From Gammaproteobacteria bacterium (GTDB lineage: Bacteria; Pseudomonadota; Gammaproteobacteria; Eutrophobiales; Eutrophobiaceae), in NCBI GenBank assembly GCA_012270695.1, contig JAAXHV010000081.1:1-15518 (forward strand): a DNA stretch of 15,518 nucleotides, in the 5' to 3' direction. Made by a program: the position numbers and the translations under genes. The notes beneath the pieces were generated by a model. It did no database searches and was not told the DNA's origin. It was given only the letters and a program-made list of their open reading frames with translations. Positions 1-6,984 of this stretch are shown piece by piece. The stretch's first letter is position 1; each line of letters opens with the position of its first letter.

Positions 1-26
1 CGCTCAACCGCTTCCCGACCCGCTGA

Positions 27-95
27 CAAATCGGCAGGACAGCCGATTTGCACAGCGGCAGCTGCCCGCAGGGTTGCATCCAGGGATGGATGCAA
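27..95. repeat. Hairpin-rich spacer downstream of clpB
   Basis: Two perfect hairpins lie in the 125 bases after the clpB stop codon. The first pairs CAAATCGGC (27-35) with GCCGATTTG (42-50) around a 6-base loop. The second pairs TTGCATCC (74-81) with GGATGCAA (88-95) around a 6-base loop. Between them is the 10-bp palindrome GGCAGCTGCC (57-66). Neither hairpin is followed by a T-run on the clpB strand, so these are not textbook intrinsic terminators, although they could still protect or end the clpB transcript. The 11-mer GCCCGCAGGGT (64-74) just before the second hairpin recurs on the opposite strand at 7042-7052, also next to a hairpin, which suggests a dispersed intergenic repeat family. 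Confidence 0.6.
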
Positions 96-125
96 TGAGC
101 ATGTCAATATTAACTGGAAAGGGTA

Positions 126-2702
126 CTAGCCTGCGGAGAATGTCAACGCCCCGTCTTTGGCATCCACGTGAATGCTGTCTGTGGCGTGAAATTTCCCGGC
201 CAGTAATTCCCTGGCCAGGGGCGTTTCCAGGTGGGTCTGCACGGCCCGCTTCAGGGGGCGTGCGCCGTAAACCGGATCAAATCCGATATTTGCCAAAGTC
301 TCTTTTGCCTTATCCGAGATGGTAATGTTTATATCTTGCTCTGCCAGGCGCTGTTTCAGCCTGTTGACCTGGATCTCGGCAATGGCATTGAGTTGCGACC
401 GCTTCAATGTATGAAAGACCACCAGGTCATCGATCCGGTTGAGGAATTCCGGCCGGAAATAGGCAGACACTAATTCCAGCACCGTCGCTTTCATAGTCTC
501 GTAATCTGCGTCGTCCGACAGTTCCCGGATCCGGTCCGAACCGAGGTTCGAGGTCATGATGATGACCGTATTGCGGAAATCAACGGTCCTGCCCTGGCCA
601 TCCGTCAAACGGCCGTCGTCCAATACCTGCAATAAGACGTTGAAGACGTCGGGGTGGGCTTTCTCCACTTCATCCAGCAGAACCAGGCTGTAGGGCCTGC
701 GCCTGACCTGCTCGGTCAGTTGACCGCCCTCGTCGTAACCGATGTAGCCCGGCGGCGCGCCGATCAGTCTGGCTACTGAGTGTTTTTCCATATATTCGGA
801 CATGTCGACGCGCACGATGGCCTCTTCACTGTCAAATAAAAAGTCAGCCAGGGCCTTACACAGTTCTGTCTTGCCCACGCCGGTCGGGCCGAGGAAAAGA
901 AACGAGCCATTTGGCCTGTTGGGGTCGGCAAGGCCGGCGCGGGCGCGGCGGATGGCGTCCGCCACCGCAACAATTGCCTCAACCTGGCCAACGACCCGCT
1001 TTTGTAGGGCTTCCTCCATCTGCAACAACTTGTCTTTCTCTCCCTGCAGCATCTTTGCAACCGGTATTCCCGTCCACTTGGAAACCACTTCCGCAATCTC
1101 ATTTTCTGTTACCTTGTTGCGTAACAGTTGCATCGGTTTTGCTTCGGTCCGGTCGGCGCTTTCGAGTTGCCTGTCAAGTTCGGGAATAATGCCGTATTGC
1201 AGTTCCGACATGCGGTTGAGATCGCCGGCCCGTTGCGCGGCTTCGAATTCCAGACGCGCTTGTTCCAGTCGCTCCTTGATATCGTGCGCGCCCTGTAACG
1301 CCGCTTTTTCGGATTTCCAGATTTCTTCCAGGTCAGCAAACTCCAGTTCAACCTGTTTTATCTCGCTTTCAAGATCAGCCAGACGCTGTTTTGATGCCTC
1401 ATCGGTTTCCTTCTTCAGGGCCTCGCGCTCGATCTTCATCTGGATGAGACGCCGCTCCAGGCGGTCCATCGCCTCTGGCTTGGAGTCGATCTCGATGCTG
1501 ATGCGGCTGGCCGCTTCGTCAATCAGGTCGATTGCCTTGTCGGGCAACTGCCTGTCGGTGATGTAACGCTGCCCCAGCGTCGCCGCGGATATGATTGCCG
1601 GGTCGGTAATCTGCACGTTATGGTGTACTTCATATCGTTCTTTCAGGCCGCGTAGAATGGCAATGGTGTCGTTCACGTCAGGTTCGTCGATAAACACTTT
1701 CTGGAAGCGCCGTTCCAGCGCGGCGTCTTTTTCTATATTTTCCCTGTATTCATCCAGGGTGGTGGCGCCTATGCAGTGCAGTTCACCCCTTGCCAGGGCG
1801 GGTTTGAGCATATTGCCGGCATCCATTGACCCTTCCGCCTTGCCGGCGCCGACCATGGTATGCACCTCATCGATAAACAGGATGATGCGGCCCTGCTGTT
1901 TGTCGAGATCGCTCAGCACCGCTTTCAGCCGTTCTTCAAATTCACCGCGATATTTTGCTCCGGCAATGAGAGAACCCATATCCAGCGCCAGCAATTGCTT
2001 TCCTTTCAGGGCGTCGGGCACTTCGCCGTTGACGATCCGCTGCGCCAGGCCCTCGACAATCGCGGTCTTGCCGACACCCGGTTCGCCGATCAGCACCGGA
2101 TTGTTTTTCGTTCGTCTCTGCAGCACCTGGATGGTGCGGCGAATCTCTTCATCCCGGCCGATAACCGGGTCCAGTTTCCCTTTGTCAGCCTGGCCGGTCA
2201 AATTGATCGTGAACTTATCCAGCGCGCCGCGGTTGTCTTCACTGTGTGGGTCGTTGACGTTTTCCCCGCCGCGGATATTATTTATCGCCGCCTCCAGTCT
2301 GTGTTTGTCGGCGCCGCACTCTCTCAGCAGTTTCCCCAACCCTGATTTGTCATCCAGCGCGGCAAGAGAGAACAATTCACTGGAGATGTATTGATCCTTG
2401 TGTTGCTGCGCGTACTTGTCGGTGAGGTTGAGCAGCCGGTCCAGGTCTTTGGACACGTATATTTCCCCGTTATGCCCCTGTATCCGGGGTAAATTCTCCA
2501 GGGCCCGGGTTATCCCCTTGTGCAAGCGTTCTACATCCACCCCGGCGAGCCCCAGCAGGTGGGTGGTCGAACCGCCTTCCTGGTCCAGCAGCGCGGCCAT
2601 GACGTGTGCCGGTTCAACAAACTGGTTATCGCGCCCAAGCGCCAGGCTCTGGGCGTCTCCCAGGGCCTGTTGAAACTTGCTGGTCAATCGATCGGTACGC
2701 AT
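126..2702 (-). CDS. clpB: ATP-dependent disaggregase ClpB (Hsp100)
   Basis: Cytoplasmic hexameric AAA+ chaperone that, with DnaK/DnaJ/GrpE, pulls polypeptides out of aggregates after heat stress. The ATG at 2702 gives 858 residues, close to the 857 of E. coli ClpB, and the start MRTDRLTSKFQ matches the family; a TTG two codons earlier is less likely. GAGG lies 7 bases before the ATG. Seen in order: the N-terminal Clp repeat domain (about 1-145); AAA domain 1 with Walker A GEPGVGKT (206-213) and Walker B ILFIDEVHT; the charged coiled-coil middle domain (about 400-525) that distinguishes ClpB from ClpA; AAA domain 2 with Walker A GPTGVGKT and sensor/box residues; and a C-terminal ClpB_D2-small domain with GARPLKRAVQ. 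It is transcribed alone from a sigma-32-type promoter at 2734-2759. No truncation or frameshift is visible. Confidence 0.98.
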   Translation of the reverse strand: MRTDRLTSKFQQALGDAQSLALGRDNQFVEPAHVMAALLDQEGGSTTHLLGLAGVDVERLHKGITRALENLPRIQGHNGEIYVSKDLDRLLNLTDKYAQQHKDQYISSELFSLAALDDKSGLGKLLRECGADKHRLEAAINNIRGGENVNDPHSEDNRGALDKFTINLTGQADKGKLDPVIGRDEEIRRTIQVLQRRTKNNPVLIGEPGVGKTAIVEGLAQRIVNGEVPDALKGKQLLALDMGSLIAGAKYRGEFEERLKAVLSDLDKQQGRIILFIDEVHTMVGAGKAEGSMDAGNMLKPALARGELHCIGATTLDEYRENIEKDAALERRFQKVFIDEPDVNDTIAILRGLKERYEVHHNVQITDPAIISAATLGQRYITDRQLPDKAIDLIDEAASRISIEIDSKPEAMDRLERRLIQMKIEREALKKETDEASKQRLADLESEIKQVELEFADLEEIWKSEKAALQGAHDIKERLEQARLEFEAAQRAGDLNRMSELQYGIIPELDRQLESADRTEAKPMQLLRNKVTENEIAEVVSKWTGIPVAKMLQGEKDKLLQMEEALQKRVVGQVEAIVAVADAIRRARAGLADPNRPNGSFLFLGPTGVGKTELCKALADFLFDSEEAIVRVDMSEYMEKHSVARLIGAPPGYIGYDEGGQLTEQVRRRPYSLVLLDEVEKAHPDVFNVLLQVLDDGRLTDGQGRTVDFRNTVIIMTSNLGSDRIRELSDDADYETMKATVLELVSAYFRPEFLNRIDDLVVFHTLKRSQLNAIAEIQVNRLKQRLAEQDINITISDKAKETLANIGFDPVYGARPLKRAVQTHLETPLARELLAGKFHATDSIHVDAKDGALTFSAG

Positions 2703-2733
2703 GGGCAACCCTCAGTAATCGTCACACTATAAA

Positions 2734-2759
2734 ATATGGGCGCTTAACCGCGTTTCAAG
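2734..2759 (-). promoter_or_regulatory. Sigma-32 (RpoH) heat-shock promoter of clpB
   Basis: On the minus strand, CTTGAA (2759 down to 2754) is followed after 12 bases by GCCCATAT (2741 down to 2734). The sigma-32 consensus is CTTGAA, 11-16 bases, then CCCCATNT, so the -35 is exact and the -10 matches at 7 of 8 positions. Transcription would start near 2727, giving a leader of about 25 bases with an SD-like GAGG before the ATG at 2702. Heat-shock control is the known regulation of clpB in gammaproteobacteria. Confidence 0.85.
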
Positions 2760-2871
2760 CCAACCAGGTATTTTTAAAACAGACAGAAAAAAGAGATGAG
2801 GCTGGAGAGTTAAATCGTCACGCGGTTCGGCCCTATGCCTTGAGTTAACCCGTGTTGGAATAACCCTGAGT

Positions 2872-2918
2872 CGGGACTGTGAAGCAGGGAATTGATATAC
2901 TAACATAAAACAGTCCCG
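2872..2918 (+). promoter_or_regulatory. mntA-hepT promoter flanked by inverted repeat (putative operator)
   Basis: TGATATACT (2893-2901) fits an extended -10 element (TGn followed by TATACT); no good -35 is visible, as is common for extended -10 promoters. It sits between the two arms of a perfect 9-bp inverted repeat, CGGGACTGT (2872-2880) and ACAGTCCCG (2910-2918), separated by 29 bp. Transcription would start near 2908, inside or at the edge of the right arm, about 40 bases before the mntA ATG. The geometry suits an autorepressor operator, but the binding protein is unknown. Confidence 0.5.
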
Positions 2919-2948
2919 GTACATTTTGACGAACCCAAAGAAGACCCC

Positions 2949-3239
2949 ATGAATAGAGATGAAGTCCTGGATGTGCTGCGGACGCACAAAGCGACTCTTT
3001 TACAACGTTTTGGGGTGAGCGCGCTTACCTTGTTCGGGTCAATCGCTCGAGACCAGGCAACGGAAGGCAGCGACGTCGATATCCTGGTACATTTCAACGG
3101 GCCGCTCCACTGGGAAAGATATTTTGGCGCCCAGTTCTACCTTGAAGACCTGTTGGGGCGTCCGGTCGATCTGGTCACTGATAATGAACTGCGGCCGGAG
3201 GTACGCCCTTATGTAGAAAGAGAGTCCATCAATGTCTAG
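2949..3239 (+). CDS. mntA: MNT-domain nucleotidyltransferase antitoxin MntA
   Basis: Minimal nucleotidyltransferase of 96 residues, the antitoxin of a MntA-HepT (HEPN/MNT) module. In characterised systems MntA attaches AMP groups to a tyrosine of HepT and so silences the toxin RNase. The signature G-S-X10-D-X-D is complete: G30, S31, D42 and D44 (strings LFGSIARD and SDVDIL), with a third acidic residue likely at D74 in VDLVTD. All three metal-binding acids appear present, so the enzyme should be active. The length is typical. The stop codon overlaps hepT by 8 bases, implying translational coupling. A weak purine-rich AAGAAG precedes the ATG. The substrate pairing is inferred from family knowledge. 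Confidence 0.9.
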   Translation: MNRDEVLDVLRTHKATLLQRFGVSALTLFGSIARDQATEGSDVDILVHFNGPLHWERYFGAQFYLEDLLGRPVDLVTDNELRPEVRPYVERESINV

Positions 3240-3594
3240 CGACAAAGACGAACAACGGGAATGGCGCTTCTATGTAGCTGATATGATCAAATTCTCGGAA
3301 AATGTGCTTTCCTATACCTCCGGTATGGATCAAGCTACGTTCGTCGCCGACACACTTACCTACGATGCCACTCTACGTAACTTGGAACTGATCGGCGAGG
3401 CAGCTACTCATGTTCCGAATACGGTTCGTGATGCATACCCAGCGATCCCCTGGCGAGCGATCATCGGCGTACGAAATCGCTTGGCGCATGGTTATCTGAG
3501 CATGAATGAGGACCTTATCTGGAGCATGATCCAAGATGCGGTTCCGAAATTACTGCCAGAATTAGAAAACCTGCTGGGCATGGACATTTTTTAA
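3232..3594 (+). CDS. hepT: HEPN-domain RNase toxin HepT (DUF86)
   Basis: Toxin half of the MntA-HepT module, 120 residues. HEPN toxins of this type cleave RNA (tRNA or mRNA in studied cases) through the R-X4-H motif. Here it reads RNRLAHGY, with R81, H86 and Y88, so it has the full R-X4-H-X-Y form whose tyrosine is the AMPylation site used by MntA. A second family signature, YDATLRNLELIGEAA, lies at about 44-58. The ATG at 3232 lies inside the last codons of mntA (8-base overlap). Both active motifs are intact, so the pair looks functional rather than decayed. Its position between clpB and pgeF, with its own promoter, is consistent with an accessory insertion. The 105 bases between it and pgeF (convergent) hold no clear terminator. 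Confidence 0.9.
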   Translation: MSSDKDEQREWRFYVADMIKFSENVLSYTSGMDQATFVADTLTYDATLRNLELIGEAATHVPNTVRDAYPAIPWRAIIGVRNRLAHGYLSMNEDLIWSMIQDAVPKLLPELENLLGMDIF

Positions 3595-3699
3595 AAGCAG
3601 ACAGCTCGATAATACCCGATGCGGTAACGCCACAAGCCCTGTAAATCAGGTCGTAACGCTTTACCCAGGCGACGTGGATCATCGTCAACCATGATGCGT

Positions 3700-4437
3700 T
3701 CACGAATCCATCCAGATCAGGCTTGCCGTGCGCCCCGTCACGCCATCCCTGCGGTAGGAATAGAACAGGTCTTTATTAGCACAGGTACATTGTTTGCAAT
3801 CGTAGAGGTCTGTTACTCCCAGTAGCAGCAATTCCGTTTTTACCAGTTGGGACAGGCTCAGGCGCCAGTGGTCTGTGCGACTTGGAAGGATTGCGGCCTG
3901 TGTTTCGGGCCAGATTGCTGAGCAGGCAGCGACCACCTCCACGCCGACTTCGTAATTTTCCTGGCTGATATGTGGGCCAACCCAGGCCAGCAACTCGTGG
4001 GGAGCGGCTTCGAACATGGACAGGCCGCGTTTAATTATTCTCTTGCACAGGCCGCGCCAGCCTATGTGCAGCGCCGCAATCTCGCTGCCGCTGCGGTTGC
4101 AGAGCAGTAACGGGATGCAGTCAGCCGTAAGCACTGCGCATACCTTTCCGGTCACGTCTGTATATGCGCCGTCTGCGCGATCGGGCTGTTCCTTGTTCAA
4201 CTCAATCACCTTGTTGCCGTGCTGTTGTTTCAACCATGCCGGTTCCGCCGGCAGGTTTAATTGCTCGCGCAGTTGCAGGCGATTTTCGACAACGGCGTCT
4301 GGCTTGTCGCCGACGTGGCCGGCAAGATTAAAACCGTCAAATGGGGGCAGGCTGTGACCAGCCAGACGGGTCGTGGAACCGGCATGAATATGACTTGGGG
4401 CCGGCCAGTCTGCGGGTATCCAGTTGTTAACCCGCAT
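3700..4437 (-). CDS. pgeF: Peptidoglycan editing factor PgeF (YfiH, laccase-domain)
   Basis: Cytoplasmic zinc- or copper-binding protein of the YfiH/DUF152 family. E. coli PgeF removes muropeptide precursors carrying L-Ser instead of L-Ala; related proteins were annotated as polyphenol oxidases or purine-nucleoside phosphorylases. From the ATG at 4437 it is 245 residues. The three metal ligands fall exactly at family positions: H73 (QQHGNKV), C107 (LTADC) and H124 (AALHIGWRG). Also typical are NLAGHVGD, NYEVGVEV and the Cys-rich C-terminal segment CKQCTCA followed by FYSYRRDG. A TTG seven codons upstream would extend the frame, but the ATG gives the normal N-terminus (MRVNNWIPADWPAP). The start is 33 bases after the rluD stop, so the pair is probably one operon, as in many proteobacteria. 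Confidence 0.93.
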   Translation of the reverse strand: MRVNNWIPADWPAPSHIHAGSTTRLAGHSLPPFDGFNLAGHVGDKPDAVVENRLQLREQLNLPAEPAWLKQQHGNKVIELNKEQPDRADGAYTDVTGKVCAVLTADCIPLLLCNRSGSEIAALHIGWRGLCKRIIKRGLSMFEAAPHELLAWVGPHISQENYEVGVEVVAACSAIWPETQAAILPSRTDHWRLSLSQLVKTELLLLGVTDLYDCKQCTCANKDLFYSYRRDGVTGRTASLIWMDS

Positions 4438-4470
4438 TTCCCGCTGCCGCCATTGCAATCAGAAAGTTCA

Positions 4471-5430
4471 TTATCCCCGTTCGTCCGTGGCATGGCTGAT
4501 AACGTCCAGGAGCTCTTCCATATCTGCGGCAAGAGGCGCTTCCAGCTCCAGCCGTTGCTCAGTCAGGGGATGCGCCAGTTCAAGACGCACGGCATGCAGG
4601 GCCTGTCTGGGAAAGGCGGCAATCTTCCCCCTGAGCGTCTCCGATACGTTTTTTGGGAAGCGCTTCCTTCCCCCGTAGACCGGGTCGCCGATAATGGGAT
4701 GGCCAAGGTGTGCCAGGTGCACCCTGATTTGATGGGTGCGTCCTGTTTCCAGACGTAATTTGATATCCGTGCAGGCAGGATATTTCCTGACGATCCGGTA
4801 ATGGGTCGTTGCGGTTTTACCCTTGTCGGTAACGGCCATGCGTGTACGTAGCGACGGATGTCTGCCTATGGCTGCGGTTATTGTTCCACCGCTGATTAAC
4901 TGCCCATGGACCAGCGCCCGGTACTCCCTGGCGATTCTCCTGTCCTGTAAATCCCTTACCAATCTCGTGTGGGCTTGCAGCGATTTCGCCACCACCATAA
5001 CCCCGGAAGTGTCCTTGTCCAGCCGTTGGACTATGCCCGCCCTTGGGACCTGAGCCAATTCAGGGCAGTAAAACAGTAAAGCGTTGACCAGAGTGTGATC
5101 CGGGTTGCCTGCGCCCGGGTGAACAACTATTCCAGGCTCCTTATTAATAACAATAAGGGCCTCGTCCTCGTAAATGACGTTGACCGGTATTTCCTGCTTA
5201 ATCCATTTTTCATTCCGATCTTCAACCTGTGCCCTTACCTTGATCGACTGGCCGCCATGGACGGTATCTTTCTGTTTCAGCGAAGCCCCGTCCACGCTGA
5301 CAAAACCGTTCCTGATCCATGTCTGTAAACGGGAACGGGAATGCTGCGGACATAACAGGGCGAGCACCTGGTCGAGCCGTTTACCGGCATGCTGTTCCGG
5401 TACAACTACCGTAAAGTTCTCCTGTTGCAT
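4471..5430 (-). CDS. rluD: 23S rRNA pseudouridine synthase RluD
   Basis: Converts uridines 1911, 1915 and 1917 of 23S rRNA helix 69 to pseudouridine (E. coli numbering), important for ribosome assembly. Length is 319 residues, near the 326 of E. coli RluD. An S4 RNA-binding domain (about 17-75, with GKRLDQVLA and SRSRLQTWIRNG) is followed by the RluA-type catalytic domain. The catalytic aspartate is D138 in RLDKDTSGVMVVAKS. The later LETGRTHQIRVHLAHLGHPI and GDPVYGG motifs are complete. The ATG at 5430 is only 15 bases from the edge of the palindromic element at 5445-5879, so its promoter must lie inside or beyond that repeat. I see no strong SD. rluD followed by pgeF is a conserved gene pair. 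Confidence 0.96.
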   Translation of the reverse strand: MQQENFTVVVPEQHAGKRLDQVLALLCPQHSRSRLQTWIRNGFVSVDGASLKQKDTVHGGQSIKVRAQVEDRNEKWIKQEIPVNVIYEDEALIVINKEPGIVVHPGAGNPDHTLVNALLFYCPELAQVPRAGIVQRLDKDTSGVMVVAKSLQAHTRLVRDLQDRRIAREYRALVHGQLISGGTITAAIGRHPSLRTRMAVTDKGKTATTHYRIVRKYPACTDIKLRLETGRTHQIRVHLAHLGHPIIGDPVYGGRKRFPKNVSETLRGKIAAFPRQALHAVRLELAHPLTEQRLELEAPLAADMEELLDVISHATDERG

Positions 5431-5444
5431 TTCAGCTTAGAGCC

Positions 5445-5879
5445 TTGTCCACAGATTACACAGATTAACACAACGCAAATTTAGGACACCCACAAATTCG
5501 CAACGCAAATTTGGGACGGCAAATTCGGGACACCCATAAATTTTCCTAAGCTGTGTTGCTACGCAAATTTATGACATCCATAAATTTCTTAAGCGGCGCA
5601 AATTCAGGACACCCATAAATTTTCTTAAGCTATGTTATGGGTGCCCCAGATTTACCATTCCAGATTTACCAGATTTATCCCCGAATTAATGGGTGTCCCA
5701 AATTGCGCGTCCCAAATTGCGCGAATTAATGGGTGTCCCAAATTGCGCACCAAATTGCGCAAATTGCGGTGAGATTTATGGATGTCCCAAATTGCGCGCA
5801 AATTGCGTTTAATGGGTGTCCCAAATTGTGGGTTAAATCCTGCATATAATCTGTGTTAATCTGTGTAATCTGTGAACAA
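5445..5879. repeat. Large palindromic repeat element (MITE-like) between rluD and algW
   Basis: The whole rluD-algW spacer is one imperfect palindrome. Its ends are a 28-bp inverted repeat with one mismatch (5445-5472 and 5852-5879), containing CACAGATTACACAG and its complement. Inside, a unit with core GGACACCCATAAATTT and flanking GCGCAAATT occurs about four times on the plus strand (near 5474, 5501, 5562, 5596) and about five times on the minus strand as TGGGTGTCCCAAATTGCG (near 5636, 5683, 5723, 5775, 5811). The centre is a hairpin pairing 5607-5618 with 5635-5646 around a 16-base loop. No ORF or transposase is present, so it would need an enzyme from elsewhere to move. The right end includes the algW start codon. 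Short degenerate spacers between units differ, so it is not a CRISPR. Origin as a mobile element is inferred. Confidence 0.85.
5845..5850 (+). promoter_or_regulatory. Candidate -10 of algW within the repeat element
   Basis: A perfect TATAAT stands at 5845-5850, immediately inside the right terminal repeat. No convincing -35 lies 16-18 bases upstream; AAATTG at 5823-5828 is the nearest candidate. If used, the transcript would start near 5857 and reach the GTG at 5872 with a leader of only about 15 bases and no SD. The match could be chance in AT-rich repeat DNA. Confidence 0.35.
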
Positions 5880-6984
5880 TCTGGTTAAATTTTTTGCCCA
5901 ATCCGTTATCGTCGGTCTGGCCGGCGCGCTCATCCTGCTGTATTTGTTCCCCAGCCTGTTTTCGGGCCAAAACGGCATTAAGGTTGGGCGTGAGCAGGAG
6001 GGGGTCGTTTCCTACAGTGAAGCGGTCGCCGCGGTAGCGCCGGCGGTGGTTAACGTATACGTCACACAGATCGAGCGTCGGTCAATGCATCCGCTGTTCC
6101 ATGATCCCTTGTTCCGCCGTTTTTTCGGCCCCCGCATTCCGAGTGAGCGGCGTCACAGCAACCTGGGCTCCGGCGTAATTATGGACCAGCAGGGCTATTT
6201 ACTTACCAATGCCCACGTGATCAACAATGCAGATGAAATACTCATCACCCTGTACGATGGCCGGCAATCTCCTGCGCAGGTCGTGGGCATAGACGCGGAT
6301 ACCGACCTCGCCGTACTGAAAATAGGTCTGGGCAACCTCCCTGCTGCGCCCGCCAGCGATTCGAGCCGGGTAAAGGTCGGGGACGTCGTCCTGGCTATAG
6401 GGAATCCGTATGATTTCGGCCAGACCGTCACCCAGGGTATCGTCAGCGCCACGGGGCGCAACCGGGTAGGCATTACTACGTTCGAAAATTTTATCCAGAC
6501 CGACGCAGATATCAACCCGGGCAACTCGGGCGGAGCACTCGTCTCTGCGAGCGGGAAATTAATCGGGATCAATACGGCCATTGTTTCCAGCAGCGGCGGT
6601 TCTCAGGGCATCGGCCTGGCCATCCCTACCAACCTGGCCCTGGACGTGATGGGGCAAATCATTGAATACGGTCATGTCATCCGCGGCTGGATCGGCGTTG
6701 AGGCGCAGATCCTGCCGCAGGATATCATTGAAGCGACCGGTCTGGAGCAAGGCGGCATCCTGATCGTGGCCGTTCTCAATGGCAGCCCCGCCGATCGGGC
6801 CGGGATTGTGCCCGGTGATATCATGACCAGGGTCAACGGCGAGCCTTCGTTTAATCCACAATATATGATCAACATGATCTCCCAGGTCAAACCGGGAACC
6901 AGACTGGAAATAGAACTGTTGCGCGGCTGGAAAAGAAAAACGGTCAGTGTACAGGTAGCGGAACGACCTGCCCCCATGCCGTAA
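5872..6984 (+). CDS. algW: AlgW/DegS-type periplasmic serine protease
   Basis: Inner-membrane-anchored HtrA-family protease facing the periplasm. In relatives it senses misfolded outer-membrane proteins through its PDZ domain and cuts the anti-sigma factor (RseA/MucA), releasing sigma-E/AlgU. Length is 370 residues with an uncleaved N-terminal membrane anchor (about 10-28), a trypsin-like domain and one PDZ domain (about 275-360); one PDZ rather than two favours AlgW/DegS over DegP. The catalytic triad is complete: H115 (LTNAHV), D145 (DTDLAVLK) and S219 (NPGNSGGAL). An in-frame TAA at 5866-5868 leaves the GTG at 5872 as the only reasonable start; the next in-frame ATG is codon 72. That GTG lies in the terminal repeat of the upstream element, and the TAA stop is the first triplet of another repeat at 6982. 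No SD is visible. Confidence 0.93.
   Translation: MNNLVKFFAQSVIVGLAGALILLYLFPSLFSGQNGIKVGREQEGVVSYSEAVAAVAPAVVNVYVTQIERRSMHPLFHDPLFRRFFGPRIPSERRHSNLGSGVIMDQQGYLLTNAHVINNADEILITLYDGRQSPAQVVGIDADTDLAVLKIGLGNLPAAPASDSSRVKVGDVVLAIGNPYDFGQTVTQGIVSATGRNRVGITTFENFIQTDADINPGNSGGALVSASGKLIGINTAIVSSSGGSQGIGLAIPTNLALDVMGQIIEYGHVIRGWIGVEAQILPQDIIEATGLEQGGILIVAVLNGSPADRAGIVPGDIMTRVNGEPSFNPQYMINMISQVKPGTRLEIELLRGWKRKTVSVQVAERPAPMP

Noticed and set aside
118..130. GAAAGGGTACTAG shared by 118-130 and 11281-11293
   Set aside because: One exact 13-mer match between two places in a 15.5-kb window is close to chance expectation, and the flanks do not agree.
1591..2394. Long plus-strand open frames opposite clpB (also 802-1566)
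   Set aside because: They are antisense to conserved ClpB codons, rich in Ser/Arg as expected of reverse-frame shadows, and show no family motif or SD.
2703..2708. Upstream TTG start for clpB
   Set aside because: The ATG at 2702 gives the family-typical N-terminus and has GAGG at the right distance.
2727..3097. Small minus-strand frames before and across mntA
   Set aside because: They cross the clpB promoter and mntA coding sequence and lack any family resemblance.
3595..3699. Terminator between the convergent genes hepT and pgeF
   Set aside because: Only a weak 4-bp stem (CCTG and CAGG) is visible, with no T-run.
4438..4458. Upstream TTG start for pgeF
   Set aside because: The seven extra residues are not typical; the ATG at 4437 aligns the metal ligands to the usual positions 73, 107 and 124.
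5470..5830. Possible CRISPR array from repeated GGACACCCA units
   Set aside because: Units are uneven, lie in both orientations around a centre, and are separated by short related sequence rather than uniform unique spacers; no cas genes are present.
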